From contig NZ_NEVK01000008.1 of NCBI RefSeq assembly GCF_002261265.1, positions 310,001 through 374,000 of the forward strand: 64,000 nucleotides of DNA, read 5' to 3'. The DNA comes from Bordetella genomosp. 7. GTDB lineage: Bacteria > Pseudomonadota > Gammaproteobacteria > Burkholderiales > Burkholderiaceae_B. The stretch's first letter is position 1; each line of letters starts with the position of its first letter. The position numbers were made by a program, and so were the translations under genes. The notes beneath the pieces were generated by a model. The model did no database searches. It was not told the DNA's origin and worked only from the letters and a program-made list of their open reading frames with translations. Positions 1 to 9,319 of this stretch are shown one piece after another.

Positions 1-1431
1 TGTCAGCAGTTCCAGGCGCCCGATCAACATCGCAAAGGTGCAAACCCAGGTCTGGAAGTCCGACAGCACCGCGAAGGTGCCCATGGGCCCAACGGGCCCC
101 AGGCCGGGGCCGGTGTTGTTGATGCTGGCGAACACGGCCGAGAAGGCGGTAATGGGCTCCAGCCCGGTAACCAGCAGCAGGCTGGTCAGCACGCCGATAG
201 ACAGGCCGTACACGAGCATGAATGCCAGTACCGATGCCATGACGCGCTGGTCGACCAACCGGCCGCCCATGCGGATGGGGTTGACGGCATTCGGGTGCAG
301 CATGGTCACCAGCTCGTTGCGCGCCTGCTTTACCAGCAGCAGCGCGCGCACCATCTTGATGCCGCCGCCGGTGGAGCCGGCCGAGGTGACAAAGCCCGAG
401 AGCAGCAACATTGTCAGCGGCGCAATCAGGGGCCACACGGCGTAATCGACGTTGGCAAAGCCGGTAGTGGTAGCCACCGAGATGGTATTGAACATGCCGT
501 AGCGCAGGGCCTGCAGCGGCTCGGTATACACGCCGCGGAAGTACAGGTAGCCCGAAATCACCAGGCCCGCGCCCAGCATGATCACAAGGTATGGGATGGT
601 CTGGGGGCAGAGCACGTAGGCGCGCAGCCGCCGCTGCCGCAGCGCGCTGAAGTGCGTGGCGAAGTTGATGCCGGCCAGGGTCATGAAAACCATGGCCACC
701 ATTTCGACCGACACCGAATCGAAATAGGCAAAGCCTTCGTCGCGCGTGGAAAACCCGCCCAGGCCCATGGTCGTGGCCGTGTGGCACCACGCGTCGAACC
801 AGCTCAGCCCCACCGCCCGATACGCCCCCAGGCACAGCAACGACAGCCCGAAGTACACCGCGTACAGCGCCTTGGCCGTGCTGGCGATGCGCGGCGTGAG
901 GCGCTCGTCTTTCATGGGGCCGGGCGTCTCGGCGCGCACGACCTGGTGTCCGCCCACGCCCAGCAACGGCAGGATGGCCACGGCCAGAACCAGGATGCCC
1001 AGGCCGCCGATCCACACCAGGGTGGCCCGCCACAGGTTGATAGAGGCAGGCAGCTGGTCCAGATTGGCCAGCACCGTCGCGCCGGTGGTGGTCAGCCCCG
1101 ACATGGCCTCGAAGTACGCATCGGTGAACGACAGCGCAAGGCCGGCGCGGTCGAAGTAGATCAGAAACGGAATGGCGGCGAGCAGCGGCAGCGCGACCCA
1201 CACCACCGATACCAGCAGAAAGCCGTCGCGCGCATGCAGTTCGCTGCGCGCGCGACGCGTGGCCAGCCAGACGGTCGTGCCCGCGCCGAACGCCAGCAGG
1301 AAGCCGTCGAGAAAGGCCGTAAAGCCGGCGTCATCGCCCAGGTAGGCAACCGCCAGCGGCAACAGCATGGCGAGCGAAAACACCACCATGGTCAGGCCCG
1401 CCACGTAGAAGGTTGCCAGCAAGCGGTTCAT
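1..1431 (-). CDS. trkH: TrkH-type potassium transporter membrane subunit (3' end outside window)
   Basis: Inner-membrane, K+-translocating subunit of the Trk/Ktr uptake system, working with the NAD-binding TrkA subunit encoded just upstream. The minus-strand frame from the ATG at 1431 runs open to base 1, giving 477 residues. It reads hydrophobic segments throughout. A selectivity-filter-like motif FEAMSGLTTTGATV lies near 1085–1125. The last visible residues (WVCTFAMLIGRLELLT) match the usual TrkH C-terminus, so only about a dozen residues should be missing. The start follows the trkA stop by about 50 bases. The family call is confident; K+ specificity is inferred from the family and from trkA linkage. 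Confidence 0.9.
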   Translation of the reverse strand, partial: MNRLLATFYVAGLTMVVFSLAMLLPLAVAYLGDDAGFTAFLDGFLLAFGAGTTVWLATRRARSELHARDGFLLVSVVWVALPLLAAIPFLIYFDRAGLALSFTDAYFEAMSGLTTTGATVLANLDQLPASINLWRATLVWIGGLGILVLAVAILPLLGVGGHQVVRAETPGPMKDERLTPRIASTAKALYAVYFGLSLLCLGAYRAVGLSWFDAWCHTATTMGLGGFSTRDEGFAYFDSVSVEMVAMVFMTLAGINFATHFSALRQRRLRAYVLCPQTIPYLVIMLGAGLVISGYLYFRGVYTEPLQALRYGMFNTISVATTTGFANVDYAVWPLIAPLTMLLLSGFVTSAGSTGGGIKMVRALLLVKQARNELVTMLHPNAVNPIRMGGRLVDQRVMASVLAFMLVYGLSIGVLTSLLLVTGLEPITAFSAVFASINNTGPGLGPVGPMGTFAVLSDFQTWVCTFAMLIGRLELLT

Positions 1432-1484
1432 GCAGATGGCCGTATGGATAAAGCGGGCTGGCGGGGGCAAAGGCGCATGGCTGC

Positions 1485-2864
1485 TTAGAAGAACGACGCC
1501 GAAACCTGGAACAGTTTTTCGACGCGCGGCATCATCTGCCGCGAAGGAGCAAAAACGATGACGTGGTCGCCGCTTTCGATGACCGTGTCATCGTCGGGCA
1601 TGAGTATTTCGTCGCCACGCGCCAGCGCGCCGATGCTGGCCCCGCGCGGCAGCCGGATATCGCCCACCGCACGGCCCACCACCTTGGACGTGCGGGCATC
1701 GCCGTGCGCCACGGCCTCGATGGCCTCGGCCACGCCCTGCCGCAACCGGTGCCCCACCGTGATGTCGCCGCGGCGCACGTGGCGCAGCAGCTCGCTCATG
1801 GTGGCGTGCGATGGCGAAACGGCAATATCGATATGGCTGCCCTGCATAAGCTCGCCATATGCCTGGCGATTGATAAGGGCGATGACGCGGCGCGCGCCCA
1901 GGCGTTTGGCCAGGAGCGACGACATGATGTTGTCTTCGTCGTCGCTGGTCAGGGCCAGCCAGGTATCCATGTCGCCGATGTTCTCGCGTTCGAGCAATTC
2001 TTCGTCGGTGCCGCTGCCGTGCAGCACCAGTACGCTGCTGGGCAGCTCGGCCGCCAGGTATTCGCACCGCTTCAGGTTGCGCTCGATGATGCGCACGCTG
2101 TAGTTTTCTTCGGCCAGCTGGCGCGCCAGCCGCAGGCCGATATTGCCGCCCCCGGCGATCATGACGCGATGCACCGACTTTTCGGCCTCGCGCAGCTTCC
2201 GCACGGCGCGGCGGGCGTGGCGGGAATCGACCACCAGCACCACTTCGTCGCCCGGGGCGATGACCGTGCCGTGCCCCGCCTGCAGCGGGCGGCCATCGCG
2301 CACGACATCAATCACCCGGGCGGCCACGTCGGGCCATACGTCGCGCAATTGCGCCACCGGGTGATGCGCCATGGGGCTGCCATGCCCCACCCTGACGGTG
2401 ACCACGCTGATGCGGCCGTCGGCGAATTCCACCACCTGCAGCGCCTCGGGAAACTCGATCAGGCTGTGCAGGTACGTGGTGACGCTTCGTTCGGGGCTGA
2501 TCAGGGCGTCGATACAGAAGCCGTCTTCGCCCATCAGTTCGGGATGTTCGGCGAAATCGGGCATGCGGATGCGGGCGATGCGCCGCGGCACATTGAACAG
2601 CTGGCGGGCCATCTTGCAGCCCACCATATTGGCGGCATCGGATGCAGAGCAGGCTATGAACAGGTCGGCGTCGGCCGCGCCAGCGCTTTCCAGCACCGAC
2701 ACCTGGGTGCCATCGCCGTGAACCACGCGCAGATCCAGCCGATCTTGCAAATATCGCAACTGATCGACATTGGTGTCGATCACGGTGATGTCGTTCTGTT
2801 CCGACACCAGGTTTTCGGCCACGCTGGTGCCAACGCGACCGGCCCCCATGATGAGGATCTTCAT
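1485..2864 (-). CDS. trkA: Trk system potassium uptake protein TrkA
   Basis: Cytoplasmic regulatory subunit of Trk K+ uptake; gates TrkH through nucleotide binding. The 459 residues show the typical duplicated layout: RCK_N Rossmann domain starting MKILIMGAGRVGTSVAENL (GxGxxG at residues 7–12), RCK_C, then a second Rossmann domain with GGGNIGLRLARQL around residue 240 and a second RCK_C. The length is normal for proteobacterial TrkA. The ATG overlaps the stop of the upstream response-regulator gene by 4 bases (ATGA), so translation is probably coupled, and the ntrY–ntrX–trkA–trkH order is a common beta-proteobacterial arrangement. Confidence 0.95.
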   Translation of the reverse strand: MKILIMGAGRVGTSVAENLVSEQNDITVIDTNVDQLRYLQDRLDLRVVHGDGTQVSVLESAGAADADLFIACSASDAANMVGCKMARQLFNVPRRIARIRMPDFAEHPELMGEDGFCIDALISPERSVTTYLHSLIEFPEALQVVEFADGRISVVTVRVGHGSPMAHHPVAQLRDVWPDVAARVIDVVRDGRPLQAGHGTVIAPGDEVVLVVDSRHARRAVRKLREAEKSVHRVMIAGGGNIGLRLARQLAEENYSVRIIERNLKRCEYLAAELPSSVLVLHGSGTDEELLERENIGDMDTWLALTSDDEDNIMSSLLAKRLGARRVIALINRQAYGELMQGSHIDIAVSPSHATMSELLRHVRRGDITVGHRLRQGVAEAIEAVAHGDARTSKVVGRAVGDIRLPRGASIGALARGDEILMPDDDTVIESGDHVIVFAPSRQMMPRVEKLFQVSASFF

Positions 2865-3556
2865 GTGCCCCGCTTGCGTGCGGACTCGATGCCCAGCTGC
2901 TTGAGCTTGCGGTACAGGTGCGTGCGCTCGAGGCCGGTGCGCTCGGAAACGCGCGTCATGCTGTGGTTCTCGCGCGCCAGGTGGTACTCGAAATAAATGC
3001 GTTCGAACTCGTCGCGCGCTTCGCGCAGGGGTTGATCAAGGGCGATGGACCCGAGCCGGCCGTTGGACAGCGGCGTCTCGGGGCTGGCGGGCGCCGGGGC
3101 CAGCGCGCCGGGCGGATCGAGCTCGTCTTCGGGCAGGGCCAGGGGCGTCACGGCAGCCAGCGGGGCGACGGCCGGCGCGGGATGCGGCGCACGCCCTCGC
3201 GCCAGCCCCGCCGAGATGGTCTTGAGCAGGCGCTGCAGCGTGATGGGTTTTTCGAGGAAGTCCATGGCGCCGATGCGCGTGGCTTCGACGGCGGTATCGA
3301 TGGTGGCGTGGCCGCTCATCATGATGACGGGCATGTCCAGCAGCCCCTGCGAGCCCCATTCCTTGAGCAGGCTGACCCCGTCGGTGTCGGGCATCCAGAT
3401 GTCGAGCAGCACCAGATCGGGGCGGGTGCGCTGCCGCGCCGCGCGCGCTTGCGCCGCATTTTCGGCCAATTCGACCGTGTGCCCCTCGTCGTAAAGGATT
3501 TCGGACAGAAGCTCGCGAATACCGACTTCGTCGTCAACCACCAGAATTCTGGCCAT
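2861..3556 (-). CDS. NtrX-type response regulator lacking the AAA+ domain
   Basis: Two-component response regulator partnered with the NtrY-type kinase encoded immediately upstream (11-base gap). Of 231 residues, 1–120 form a receiver domain (VVDDE at 6–10, phospho-acceptor Asp52 in LLDIWMPD, Lys103 in LEKPI). About 60 residues of Ala/Pro-rich linker follow, then a Fis-type helix-turn-helix (about 183–225, ending in THLYRKLKQLGI). Classical NtrX is roughly twice as long and carries a sigma54-activating AAA+ domain between these parts. That domain is absent here: no Walker A and no GAFTGA motif are visible. It may therefore bind DNA and act without sigma54, but its targets cannot be read from the sequence. 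Confidence 0.88.
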   Translation of the reverse strand: MARILVVDDEVGIRELLSEILYDEGHTVELAENAAQARAARQRTRPDLVLLDIWMPDTDGVSLLKEWGSQGLLDMPVIMMSGHATIDTAVEATRIGAMDFLEKPITLQRLLKTISAGLARGRAPHPAPAVAPLAAVTPLALPEDELDPPGALAPAPASPETPLSNGRLGSIALDQPLREARDEFERIYFEYHLARENHSMTRVSERTGLERTHLYRKLKQLGIESARKRGT

Positions 3557-3567
3557 AAACCTTCCAC

Positions 3568-5883
3568 CTATTGCGTAGCCGCATTATCCTTTTCTTGCGC
3601 GGGCGCGTCCATAGCAACGGCGCGCGACGCCAGCCGGGTGAGCAGTATCGAGACTCGCGCCCCCCCTTCCTTGCGATTGGCCAGGTCGATCCTGCCGCCA
3701 TGCTCTTCGACAATTTTGCGCACAATGGCCAATCCTAACCCAGTACCATGGGCCTTGGTCGTGACGTACGGTTCGAAAGCCCTTTGCATGACCTTCTGAG
3801 AGAACCCCTGGCCGGTGTCCGCGACGGTGAAACGAACCGCCGGCTGCGCCGCCTCGTCGCCGTCGGAACCCTGCATAAGCTGTGTGGTGACGCGCACCTG
3901 GCCCTCGTCGCCCTGGTCGGCCACGGCATCGCGCGCATTCGACAGCAGGTTGTGGATGACCTGCCGCAGCTGGGTGGGGTCGCCTTCGATCAGGGGCAGG
4001 CCGGGCTCCAGCTCGACACGCAGGTTCAGCGCTTCGCGGTGGCGCACCGCCCCCCTGTCGCCAGGCTCCCACCCGTACAGCGCCAGCACATCGGCCACCA
4101 GCGCGTTGAAATCGATGGACTGCATCACGGCCGGGGGCGTGCGGGCGTACTCGCGGAAATCGTCGACCATCTGCTTGAGCGAGCCCACCTGGTTGACGAT
4201 GGTATTGGTAGAACGCTCAAGCATCTGGCGGTCGCCCGGCTCCAGGCGATCGGCCAGCTTCATGGCCAGCCGCTCGGCCGACAGCTGGATAGGCGTGAGG
4301 GGGTTCTTGATTTCGTGCGCCAGGCGGCGCGCCACCTCGCCCCAGGCCACCGTGCGGTTGGCCGAGATCACCTCGGTGATGTCGTCGAACACCACCAGGT
4401 ACCCATTGCCCCGGCCATCCACGCGCAGATGCGTGCCGCGGGCCAGCAGGGTGAGCGTCTGCGGCGGTTCGTTCGAGTCGGCGGGCGGCGCCAGCGTGAT
4501 CTCGAACTGTTGCTGCCAATGCAGGCGTTCCGAGCCCACGGCCTCGTGCTGCGCGAAGGCCTGGCGCACAACCTGGATGAACTCCAGCAAGCCATCAACG
4601 GTTTCGAGCGGCCTGCCGATCACCGAGCGCAGGTCGGCCTGCAGGATGGACTGCGCGCCCTGGTTCACCGTGGTGACGCGGAACCCTTCGTCGAACACGA
4701 GCACGCCCGACGACAGGTTCGACAGCACGCTTTCCAGGTACACATTGGAACGCTCGAGCTGCCGGCGGTTGCTTTCCACCATGCGGCGCGCCTCGTCGAG
4801 CTGGCGCGTCATGGCGTTGAACGAACGGGTCAGCTGGCCTACTTCGTCGCGCTCGGGCGGCTCGGGCAGCGGGCGGTAGTCGCCCACCGCCACGGCCTGC
4901 GTGCCGGCGGCCAGGCGCAGCAGCGGGCGCACCAGGCGCTTGGACAGCGACAGCGCCACGGCAATGGCCGCGAACACGGCCAGCAGCAACGCCAACGTCA
5001 GCGTAATGCCATACAGCTTGCGCAGCCCCAGCCGCGACAGCGCCAGTTCCTGGTAGTCGCGAAACCCCTGCTGCACGCGATTGGCGTTATCGGCGATCTG
5101 CTCGGGCACGGGCTGCAGCAGCTGCAGCCAGCGCGGTTCGGGCTGCAGGGCGGTCAGGCTGTCGTAGCGGGCCGGCGCATTCAGGGGGATGACCACGCGC
5201 AGCTGCAGGCTGGGCTTGCCCCCCGCGACGCTGTCATCGGCCTCGGCGGCCGAATAGCCGCGCCCCAGGCGCAGCTGGTTCAGCACCGTGGTGGGCGGAA
5301 TCTCGGGCAGCAGCTGGCCGTACTGGTCCGTCGAAAACGCCACCAGCCGGCCGCTGCCGGTGAATACCATCACGTCCTGCACGCCGCTGGATTCGCGCAG
5401 CCGCGTCAGGGCCAGCGGAATATCGCGGTCGGCGACATTGTTGAGCTCGGCGGCCATGGCGCGCGCCTTGGCGTCCATATCGGCCAGCAGCGAATCGAGC
5501 GCGGCGCGGCCCAGGTTCAGCCCGGATTCAAGCGCGCTGTCGACGCGCACGTTGAACCAGGACTCGATGGACCGCGACATGAACTGCACGGATACGGTGT
5601 AGATCAGGGCGCCGGGCACCACGCCGATCAGGGCGAAGGCCAGCGCGAAGCGTGCCGTCAGGCGCGCGCCGAACTGCCGCCGGCGGATCTGCCGCACCAG
5701 CCGGGTGGTCAGCGCCACCACCCACACGAACAACGCCAGCGCGAACACGCCGTTCAACACCAGCAAGGTGTCGTAGTAGCGCGCAAAGCGCGATGCGTTG
5801 CCGGTAGACCAGGCCAGCAGGCCCAGCAAGGCCAGTCCGCTGACGGCGCCGATGATCAGCGCGATGCGCAGCAGCATTCTCAT
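3568..5883 (-). CDS. ntrY: NtrY-type membrane sensor histidine kinase
   Basis: Membrane histidine kinase of the NtrYX family. The 771 residues show an N-terminal block of transmembrane segments (about 1–80), an extracytoplasmic sensing region, another membrane helix near residue 290, a HAMP-like linker (LVRPLLRLAAGTQAVAVGDY), a PAS domain (about 370–490), the phospho-acceptor H-box ARRLAHEIKNPLTPIQL, and a HATPase_c domain with N-box LLSNARDAV and G-boxes DTGQGF and GTGLGLAIV. The ATG overlaps the DUF4390 gene stop by 4 bases. NtrYX systems are known to respond to nitrogen or redox conditions in proteobacteria; the signal here is unknown. Confidence 0.93.
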   Translation of the reverse strand: MRMLLRIALIIGAVSGLALLGLLAWSTGNASRFARYYDTLLVLNGVFALALFVWVVALTTRLVRQIRRRQFGARLTARFALAFALIGVVPGALIYTVSVQFMSRSIESWFNVRVDSALESGLNLGRAALDSLLADMDAKARAMAAELNNVADRDIPLALTRLRESSGVQDVMVFTGSGRLVAFSTDQYGQLLPEIPPTTVLNQLRLGRGYSAAEADDSVAGGKPSLQLRVVIPLNAPARYDSLTALQPEPRWLQLLQPVPEQIADNANRVQQGFRDYQELALSRLGLRKLYGITLTLALLLAVFAAIAVALSLSKRLVRPLLRLAAGTQAVAVGDYRPLPEPPERDEVGQLTRSFNAMTRQLDEARRMVESNRRQLERSNVYLESVLSNLSSGVLVFDEGFRVTTVNQGAQSILQADLRSVIGRPLETVDGLLEFIQVVRQAFAQHEAVGSERLHWQQQFEITLAPPADSNEPPQTLTLLARGTHLRVDGRGNGYLVVFDDITEVISANRTVAWGEVARRLAHEIKNPLTPIQLSAERLAMKLADRLEPGDRQMLERSTNTIVNQVGSLKQMVDDFREYARTPPAVMQSIDFNALVADVLALYGWEPGDRGAVRHREALNLRVELEPGLPLIEGDPTQLRQVIHNLLSNARDAVADQGDEGQVRVTTQLMQGSDGDEAAQPAVRFTVADTGQGFSQKVMQRAFEPYVTTKAHGTGLGLAIVRKIVEEHGGRIDLANRKEGGARVSILLTRLASRAVAMDAPAQEKDNAATQ

Positions 5884-6467
5884 GACGGATCCTGGGGTTC
5901 AGCCAGCGAAAATGAAAAATCGGCCCAGGGGGTGGCCAGCGACCATGAACTGCTGTTGAGCGCGTTGACCTGGAACGGGCGCGCCAGGTGTGAAGTGTCC
6001 AGGCGCAGGCGCAGCTGGCCGCTGTACGGCACCCCGTAGTCGAGGTCGGACACATCGACCACTTGCCAGCCGCGGATGTGGCGCACGATATCCATGGCTT
6101 CGTCCAGCGACGACACCGGCAGGCTGAGTTCGCCCGCCCCCGCCCGCCATTGCCGCGTCAGGGCGTTGTACACCACGCGCCAGGTGAGCGACGTATCGAC
6201 CACCGTTTCGTCGAACCACCACCACCGCGAGCGGCTGACGACGAGGTCGGCGGTGAAATACAGCGGCAGGCCCCGTTCGGCTGCGTCGCGCAGCTGGCTG
6301 TTCAGCGTGATGTCGACGTCGGCGTCGACTTCGAGCTTACCGTCGCGTATGACCGGGTCGATGCGCGCCACGCGGGGTTCCGCCGCGAACGCCGACCCGC
6401 CGGCTCCGAGAGGAAGCAGCAGAAATGCCAGCAGTAGCGCGCAACATAGGCGAGAGATCATCGACAT
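5880..6467 (-). CDS. DUF4390 family exported protein
   Basis: Small secreted or periplasmic protein of unknown function, 195 residues. It starts with a clear Sec signal peptide (hydrophobic residues about 7–28, cleavage probably after AFA), followed by a beta-rich domain with Trp-rich stretches (VVSRSRWWWFDETVV). This matches the DUF4390 family, which is usually found between rsmB and ntrY in beta-proteobacteria, exactly as here. The two ATGs at the start (6467 and 6461) cannot be told apart. The overlap with the kinase gene suggests a membrane- or envelope-linked role in the same regulatory circuit, which is inference only. Confidence 0.8.
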   Translation of the reverse strand: MSMISRLCCALLLAFLLLPLGAGGSAFAAEPRVARIDPVIRDGKLEVDADVDITLNSQLRDAAERGLPLYFTADLVVSRSRWWWFDETVVDTSLTWRVVYNALTRQWRAGAGELSLPVSSLDEAMDIVRHIRGWQVVDVSDLDYGVPYSGQLRLRLDTSHLARPFQVNALNSSSWSLATPWADFSFSLAEPQDPS

Positions 6468-6514
6468 TCGTCATCCGGCCGCATCGGCCAGCCTGTGTCC
6501 CTATTCTTGGTGAT

Positions 6515-7885
6515 TCATGACTGCTTGGCAAATAGCGCGTAGAAAAAGCCGTCGTGCTGGGCCTGCAGTGTTGCGCCGATCGCAACAGGCAAAAGCTGGC
6601 CGGGCGCGGCCAGCCGCAGGGCGTCGGGGTGGCGGCGGGCAAATGCGTCGGCCTGCCTGGCTCCTTCGGCGGGGAACACCGAGCAGGTTACGTAAAGCAA
6701 TCGGCCGCCGGGCGCGACGGTACGCCACAAAGCATCGACCAGCCGCGCCTGCAGGCGGGCCGTGCGGGCGATGTCGGGCGCGCGCCGCAGCCAGCGGATG
6801 TCGGGATGGCGCCGGACGATTCCCGACGCCGTGCAGGGCACGTCGGCCAGCACGGCGTCGAAGGGCTTGCCATCCCACCACGCATCCAGATCGGCGGCAT
6901 CGGCTGCCGCCACGGCCACCCGGCCGCCGCGCAGCCCCAGGCGGTCAAGGTTCTGCTCGACGCGCGCCAGCCGCCCGGCATCGGCATCCAGGGCCAGCAG
7001 ATCGAGATCGGCCAGTTCCAGCAGGTGCGCCGTCTTGCCGCCCGGCGCGGCGCAGGCGTCCAGCACCCGCTCGCCGTCACGCGGGGCCAGAAGCGGCGCG
7101 GCCAGCTGTGCGGCCGCGTCCTGCACCGACCACCAGCCTTCTTCGAATCCCGGAAGCTGCTGCACCGGGCGCGGTTGCGCCAACACCAGGCCAGACTGGC
7201 CGACCGGCACAGAGCCAATGCCGGCATCCTGCAACGCCTGGCTGACCTGGTCCCGCGCGGCCCGGCGCGTATTGACCCGCAGGGTCAGCGGCGCCGGAAT
7301 GTTGGCCGCGTCCAGGACGGCCTGCCATTGGTCCGGGTAAACCCGGCGGAGCTCGTCCACCCACCAGGCCGGGTGGTTCCAGCGGGCTTCGGGATCATCG
7401 CTGATGGCGGCTTCCAGCGCGTCGCGCTCGCGCAGGAAACGGCGCAGGCAGGCGTTGAGCAGCCCCTTGTACGCCGCCAGGGGACGCTGGCCGGCGGCAG
7501 CGGTCACTGCCTGGTTGACCACGGTGTGTGGCGCATACACGGGCATGCCCGGCATGCTGGCCGCATGGGCCTGCTGCGTGTCGCCGGGCGCCGCGCGCAA
7601 CAGCGCCAGCGAAACCCGCAGCAGCGCGTCAAAGAGCGGCCCGGGCGACCGCTGCACCAACTGGTGCCCGATCGCCGCGGCCCAGCCCAGCTGGCGCATG
7701 GCGTGGAACGATACCGCCTGTACCGCCGGGCGCAGCGGCGCCGGCACGGCGGCCAGCGCGTCGGTCAGCGACCGCCCCTGGTCGACAGCGCGCACGGCGC
7801 TGGCGGTAGCTTGCAGAATGGCGGATAGCGCCGGCCGGGGCGGCGCAGGGGGGGGGGAACCAGGGGTGACGAAGGGCGGGACCAT
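6515..7885 (-). CDS. rsmB: 16S rRNA (cytosine967-C5)-methyltransferase RsmB
   Basis: SAM-dependent m5C methyltransferase that modifies C967 of 16S rRNA. From the chosen ATG at 7885 (MVPPFVTPGS) it is 456 residues. An N-terminal NusB-like RNA-binding helical domain covers about 20–170, followed by a Rossmann methyltransferase domain with ACAAPGGKTAHLLEL and the two expected cysteines in DVPCTASGIVRRHP and YVTCSVFP. The open frame runs further upstream to 7975, but the extra residues look non-coding and the family usually starts near 7885. It is the first gene of the minus-strand block leading to trkH. Confidence 0.93.
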   Translation of the reverse strand: MVPPFVTPGSPPPAPPRPALSAILQATASAVRAVDQGRSLTDALAAVPAPLRPAVQAVSFHAMRQLGWAAAIGHQLVQRSPGPLFDALLRVSLALLRAAPGDTQQAHAASMPGMPVYAPHTVVNQAVTAAAGQRPLAAYKGLLNACLRRFLRERDALEAAISDDPEARWNHPAWWVDELRRVYPDQWQAVLDAANIPAPLTLRVNTRRAARDQVSQALQDAGIGSVPVGQSGLVLAQPRPVQQLPGFEEGWWSVQDAAAQLAAPLLAPRDGERVLDACAAPGGKTAHLLELADLDLLALDADAGRLARVEQNLDRLGLRGGRVAVAAADAADLDAWWDGKPFDAVLADVPCTASGIVRRHPDIRWLRRAPDIARTARLQARLVDALWRTVAPGGRLLYVTCSVFPAEGARQADAFARRHPDALRLAAPGQLLPVAIGATLQAQHDGFFYALFAKQS

Positions 7886-8002
7886 AAGCGATACACAACA
7901 ATGCAACCCCGGTATGGTAGCCGCTCGCTGGACGAATTCCGCACGTCGGATCAGACTGGCGCCTTGTGCGTGCATTTAGAGCGGCCTTCCCGCCCGCTAC
8001 CC

Positions 8003-8504
8003 ATGACACTTGCCACATTGCTGCTGTTTGCCATCACCTCGGGCATCACCATCGCCACGCCGGGGCCCACCGTGCTGCTGGCCATGAGCAACGGCTCGCA
8101 CCATGGCGGGCGCCGTGCTGGCCGACATGGCGCTGGTGGCCATCGTGGCGTCGGGGCTGGGGGTGCTGCTGGCGGCCTCGGAGGCCGCGTTCCAGCTACT
8201 GAAGTGGGCCGGTGCCGGCTACCTGGCCTATCTGGGGTGGCGCCTGCTGCGCACCGATGCGGCCGCCGCCCTGCCCGGGCCGGCCGGGGCGCGGCCGCCC
8301 GAAGCGCGCGCGTTGTTCCTGCGCAGTTTCCTGGTGGCGGCCACCAACCCGAAGGCCTTGCTGTTCATGTCGGCATTCTTGCCGCAGTTCATACGCCCGG
8401 CCGCGCCGCTGCTGCCGCAATACCTGGCGCTGGCTGCCATACTGGCGATACTGAACCTGGCCGCCATGCTGGCCTATGCAACGCTGGGCGCGCGCATGAT
8501 GCCT
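8003..8504 (+). pseudogene. Broken LysE/RhtB-family amino-acid exporter
   Basis: Decayed membrane exporter. Frame 2 from the ATG at 8003 gives the family N-terminus (TSGITIATPGPTVLLAMSNG). Homology then jumps to frame 3 at about 8103 (MAGAVLADMALVAIVASGLG), indicating a small frameshifting deletion around 8090–8105. Frame 3 continues through the conserved FLVAATNPKALLFMSAFLPQF segment to GARMM near 8504. The last quarter of a normal LysE protein of about 205 residues is missing; sequence there switches abruptly into the tail of an opposing histidine-kinase remnant. Two lesions make a functional product unlikely. Confidence 0.8.
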
Positions 8505-8506
8505 GC

Positions 8507-9245
8507 TCATGAAAACCTCAACAAGAAACAGGTGCCGCGCCGCACTCCTTCTCTTTCGGATTCGACCTGCAGGCGCCAGCCCTGCATGTCGCACACCCGT
8601 TTGGCGATAGCGAGCCCCAGTCCGCGCGGAAAGCCGCCGTCATCGTCCGGCGTTGTAGCCGGCGCATCTTTCAGCCGGCCGCTGTAATAGCGCTGGAACA
8701 CAAACGGCAACTCTTCAGCCAGGATACCCTTGTCCGTATCGCGCAGCTCTAATGAGCCGTCGCCGCCAACGCCGCGACCAGCTTGGCCGGAGCAGCGTGT
8801 TCAATGGCGTTGCGCCCGCGCCACGCGGTGCCGGATATCACCCGGCAGCTCCGCGTTGAGCAACATGACTTCGCAGGCGGCCATGATACAAAGCGCGCCC
8901 ATGCCCAGCACGATCAGGCCAAAGTCGCGCACCCGGGCTTCATGGTCAGTCGCGTCGTACAACACATACAGACGCCCGCGCGAAGTGTCGGCCACCATGA
9001 CGTGCCAGGTTTCCGCGCCCGGCTCCAACAGATGCAACCGCGGCGGCAAACTGTTCAATTGCGAGGGCATGTTGCCGCCAGCCGCGCCGTCTTGCAGCCA
9101 GGCCCGCATCGACACGCCGAGTTCCCGCGCGCCTTGCGCAGGCCCATCTGCTCGAAGGCCAGATAGGCCAGCAGGGCCAGCGCGGCCACGAAAACAGCCA
9201 CCGCGCCCGTCAGCGCTCAGACGACGCGTTGGGTCAGCGTGCCCC
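8507..9245 (-). pseudogene. Remnant of a two-component sensor histidine kinase
   Basis: Minus-strand fragments of one kinase in different frames. Near 9150–9230 an N-terminal membrane segment reads ALTGAVAVFVAALALLAYLA, interrupted upstream by an in-frame TGA after QRVV. At 8801–9115 there is a sensor region and second membrane helix (FGLIVLGMGALCIMAA). Near 8800–8820 an HATPase N-box (RNAIEHA) follows directly, so the HAMP and His-phosphorylation domains are deleted. Near 8740 there is a damaged G1 box (RDTDKGI). At 8507–8710 the HATPase tail ends in GLGLAIAKRVCD…RGTCFLLRF. Several frameshifts, a stop and an internal deletion show that it is dead. Confidence 0.8.
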
Positions 9246-9247
9246 CT

Positions 9248-9303
9248 TCATTGGGCGGCTCCGGACGGCACGAGGCGCCAGCCTGATCCGCTCGGAAGCC
9301 TGA
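9248..9303 (-). pseudogene. Possible C-terminal scrap of an OmpR-type response regulator
   Basis: Immediately upstream of the kinase remnant, one minus-strand frame reads SGSGWRLVPSGAAQ followed by a stop. This resembles the last strand and tail of a winged-helix response regulator (normally VRGxGYRLxP). The position, just before a kinase gene and nearly overlapping its start, is where the partner regulator would be. Too short for certainty. Confidence 0.3.
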
Positions 9304-9319
9304 CACCTGGACGGCTATA

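Noticed and set aside
8003-8504. LysE-family gene as functional via programmed frameshift
   Set aside because: No slippery sequence is seen at the frame change, sequence is missing at the junction, and the C-terminus is also lost.
9245-9251. ATG at 9251 as start of the kinase remnant
   Set aside because: That frame stops after five codons; the kinase-like reading is in another frame and is itself interrupted.
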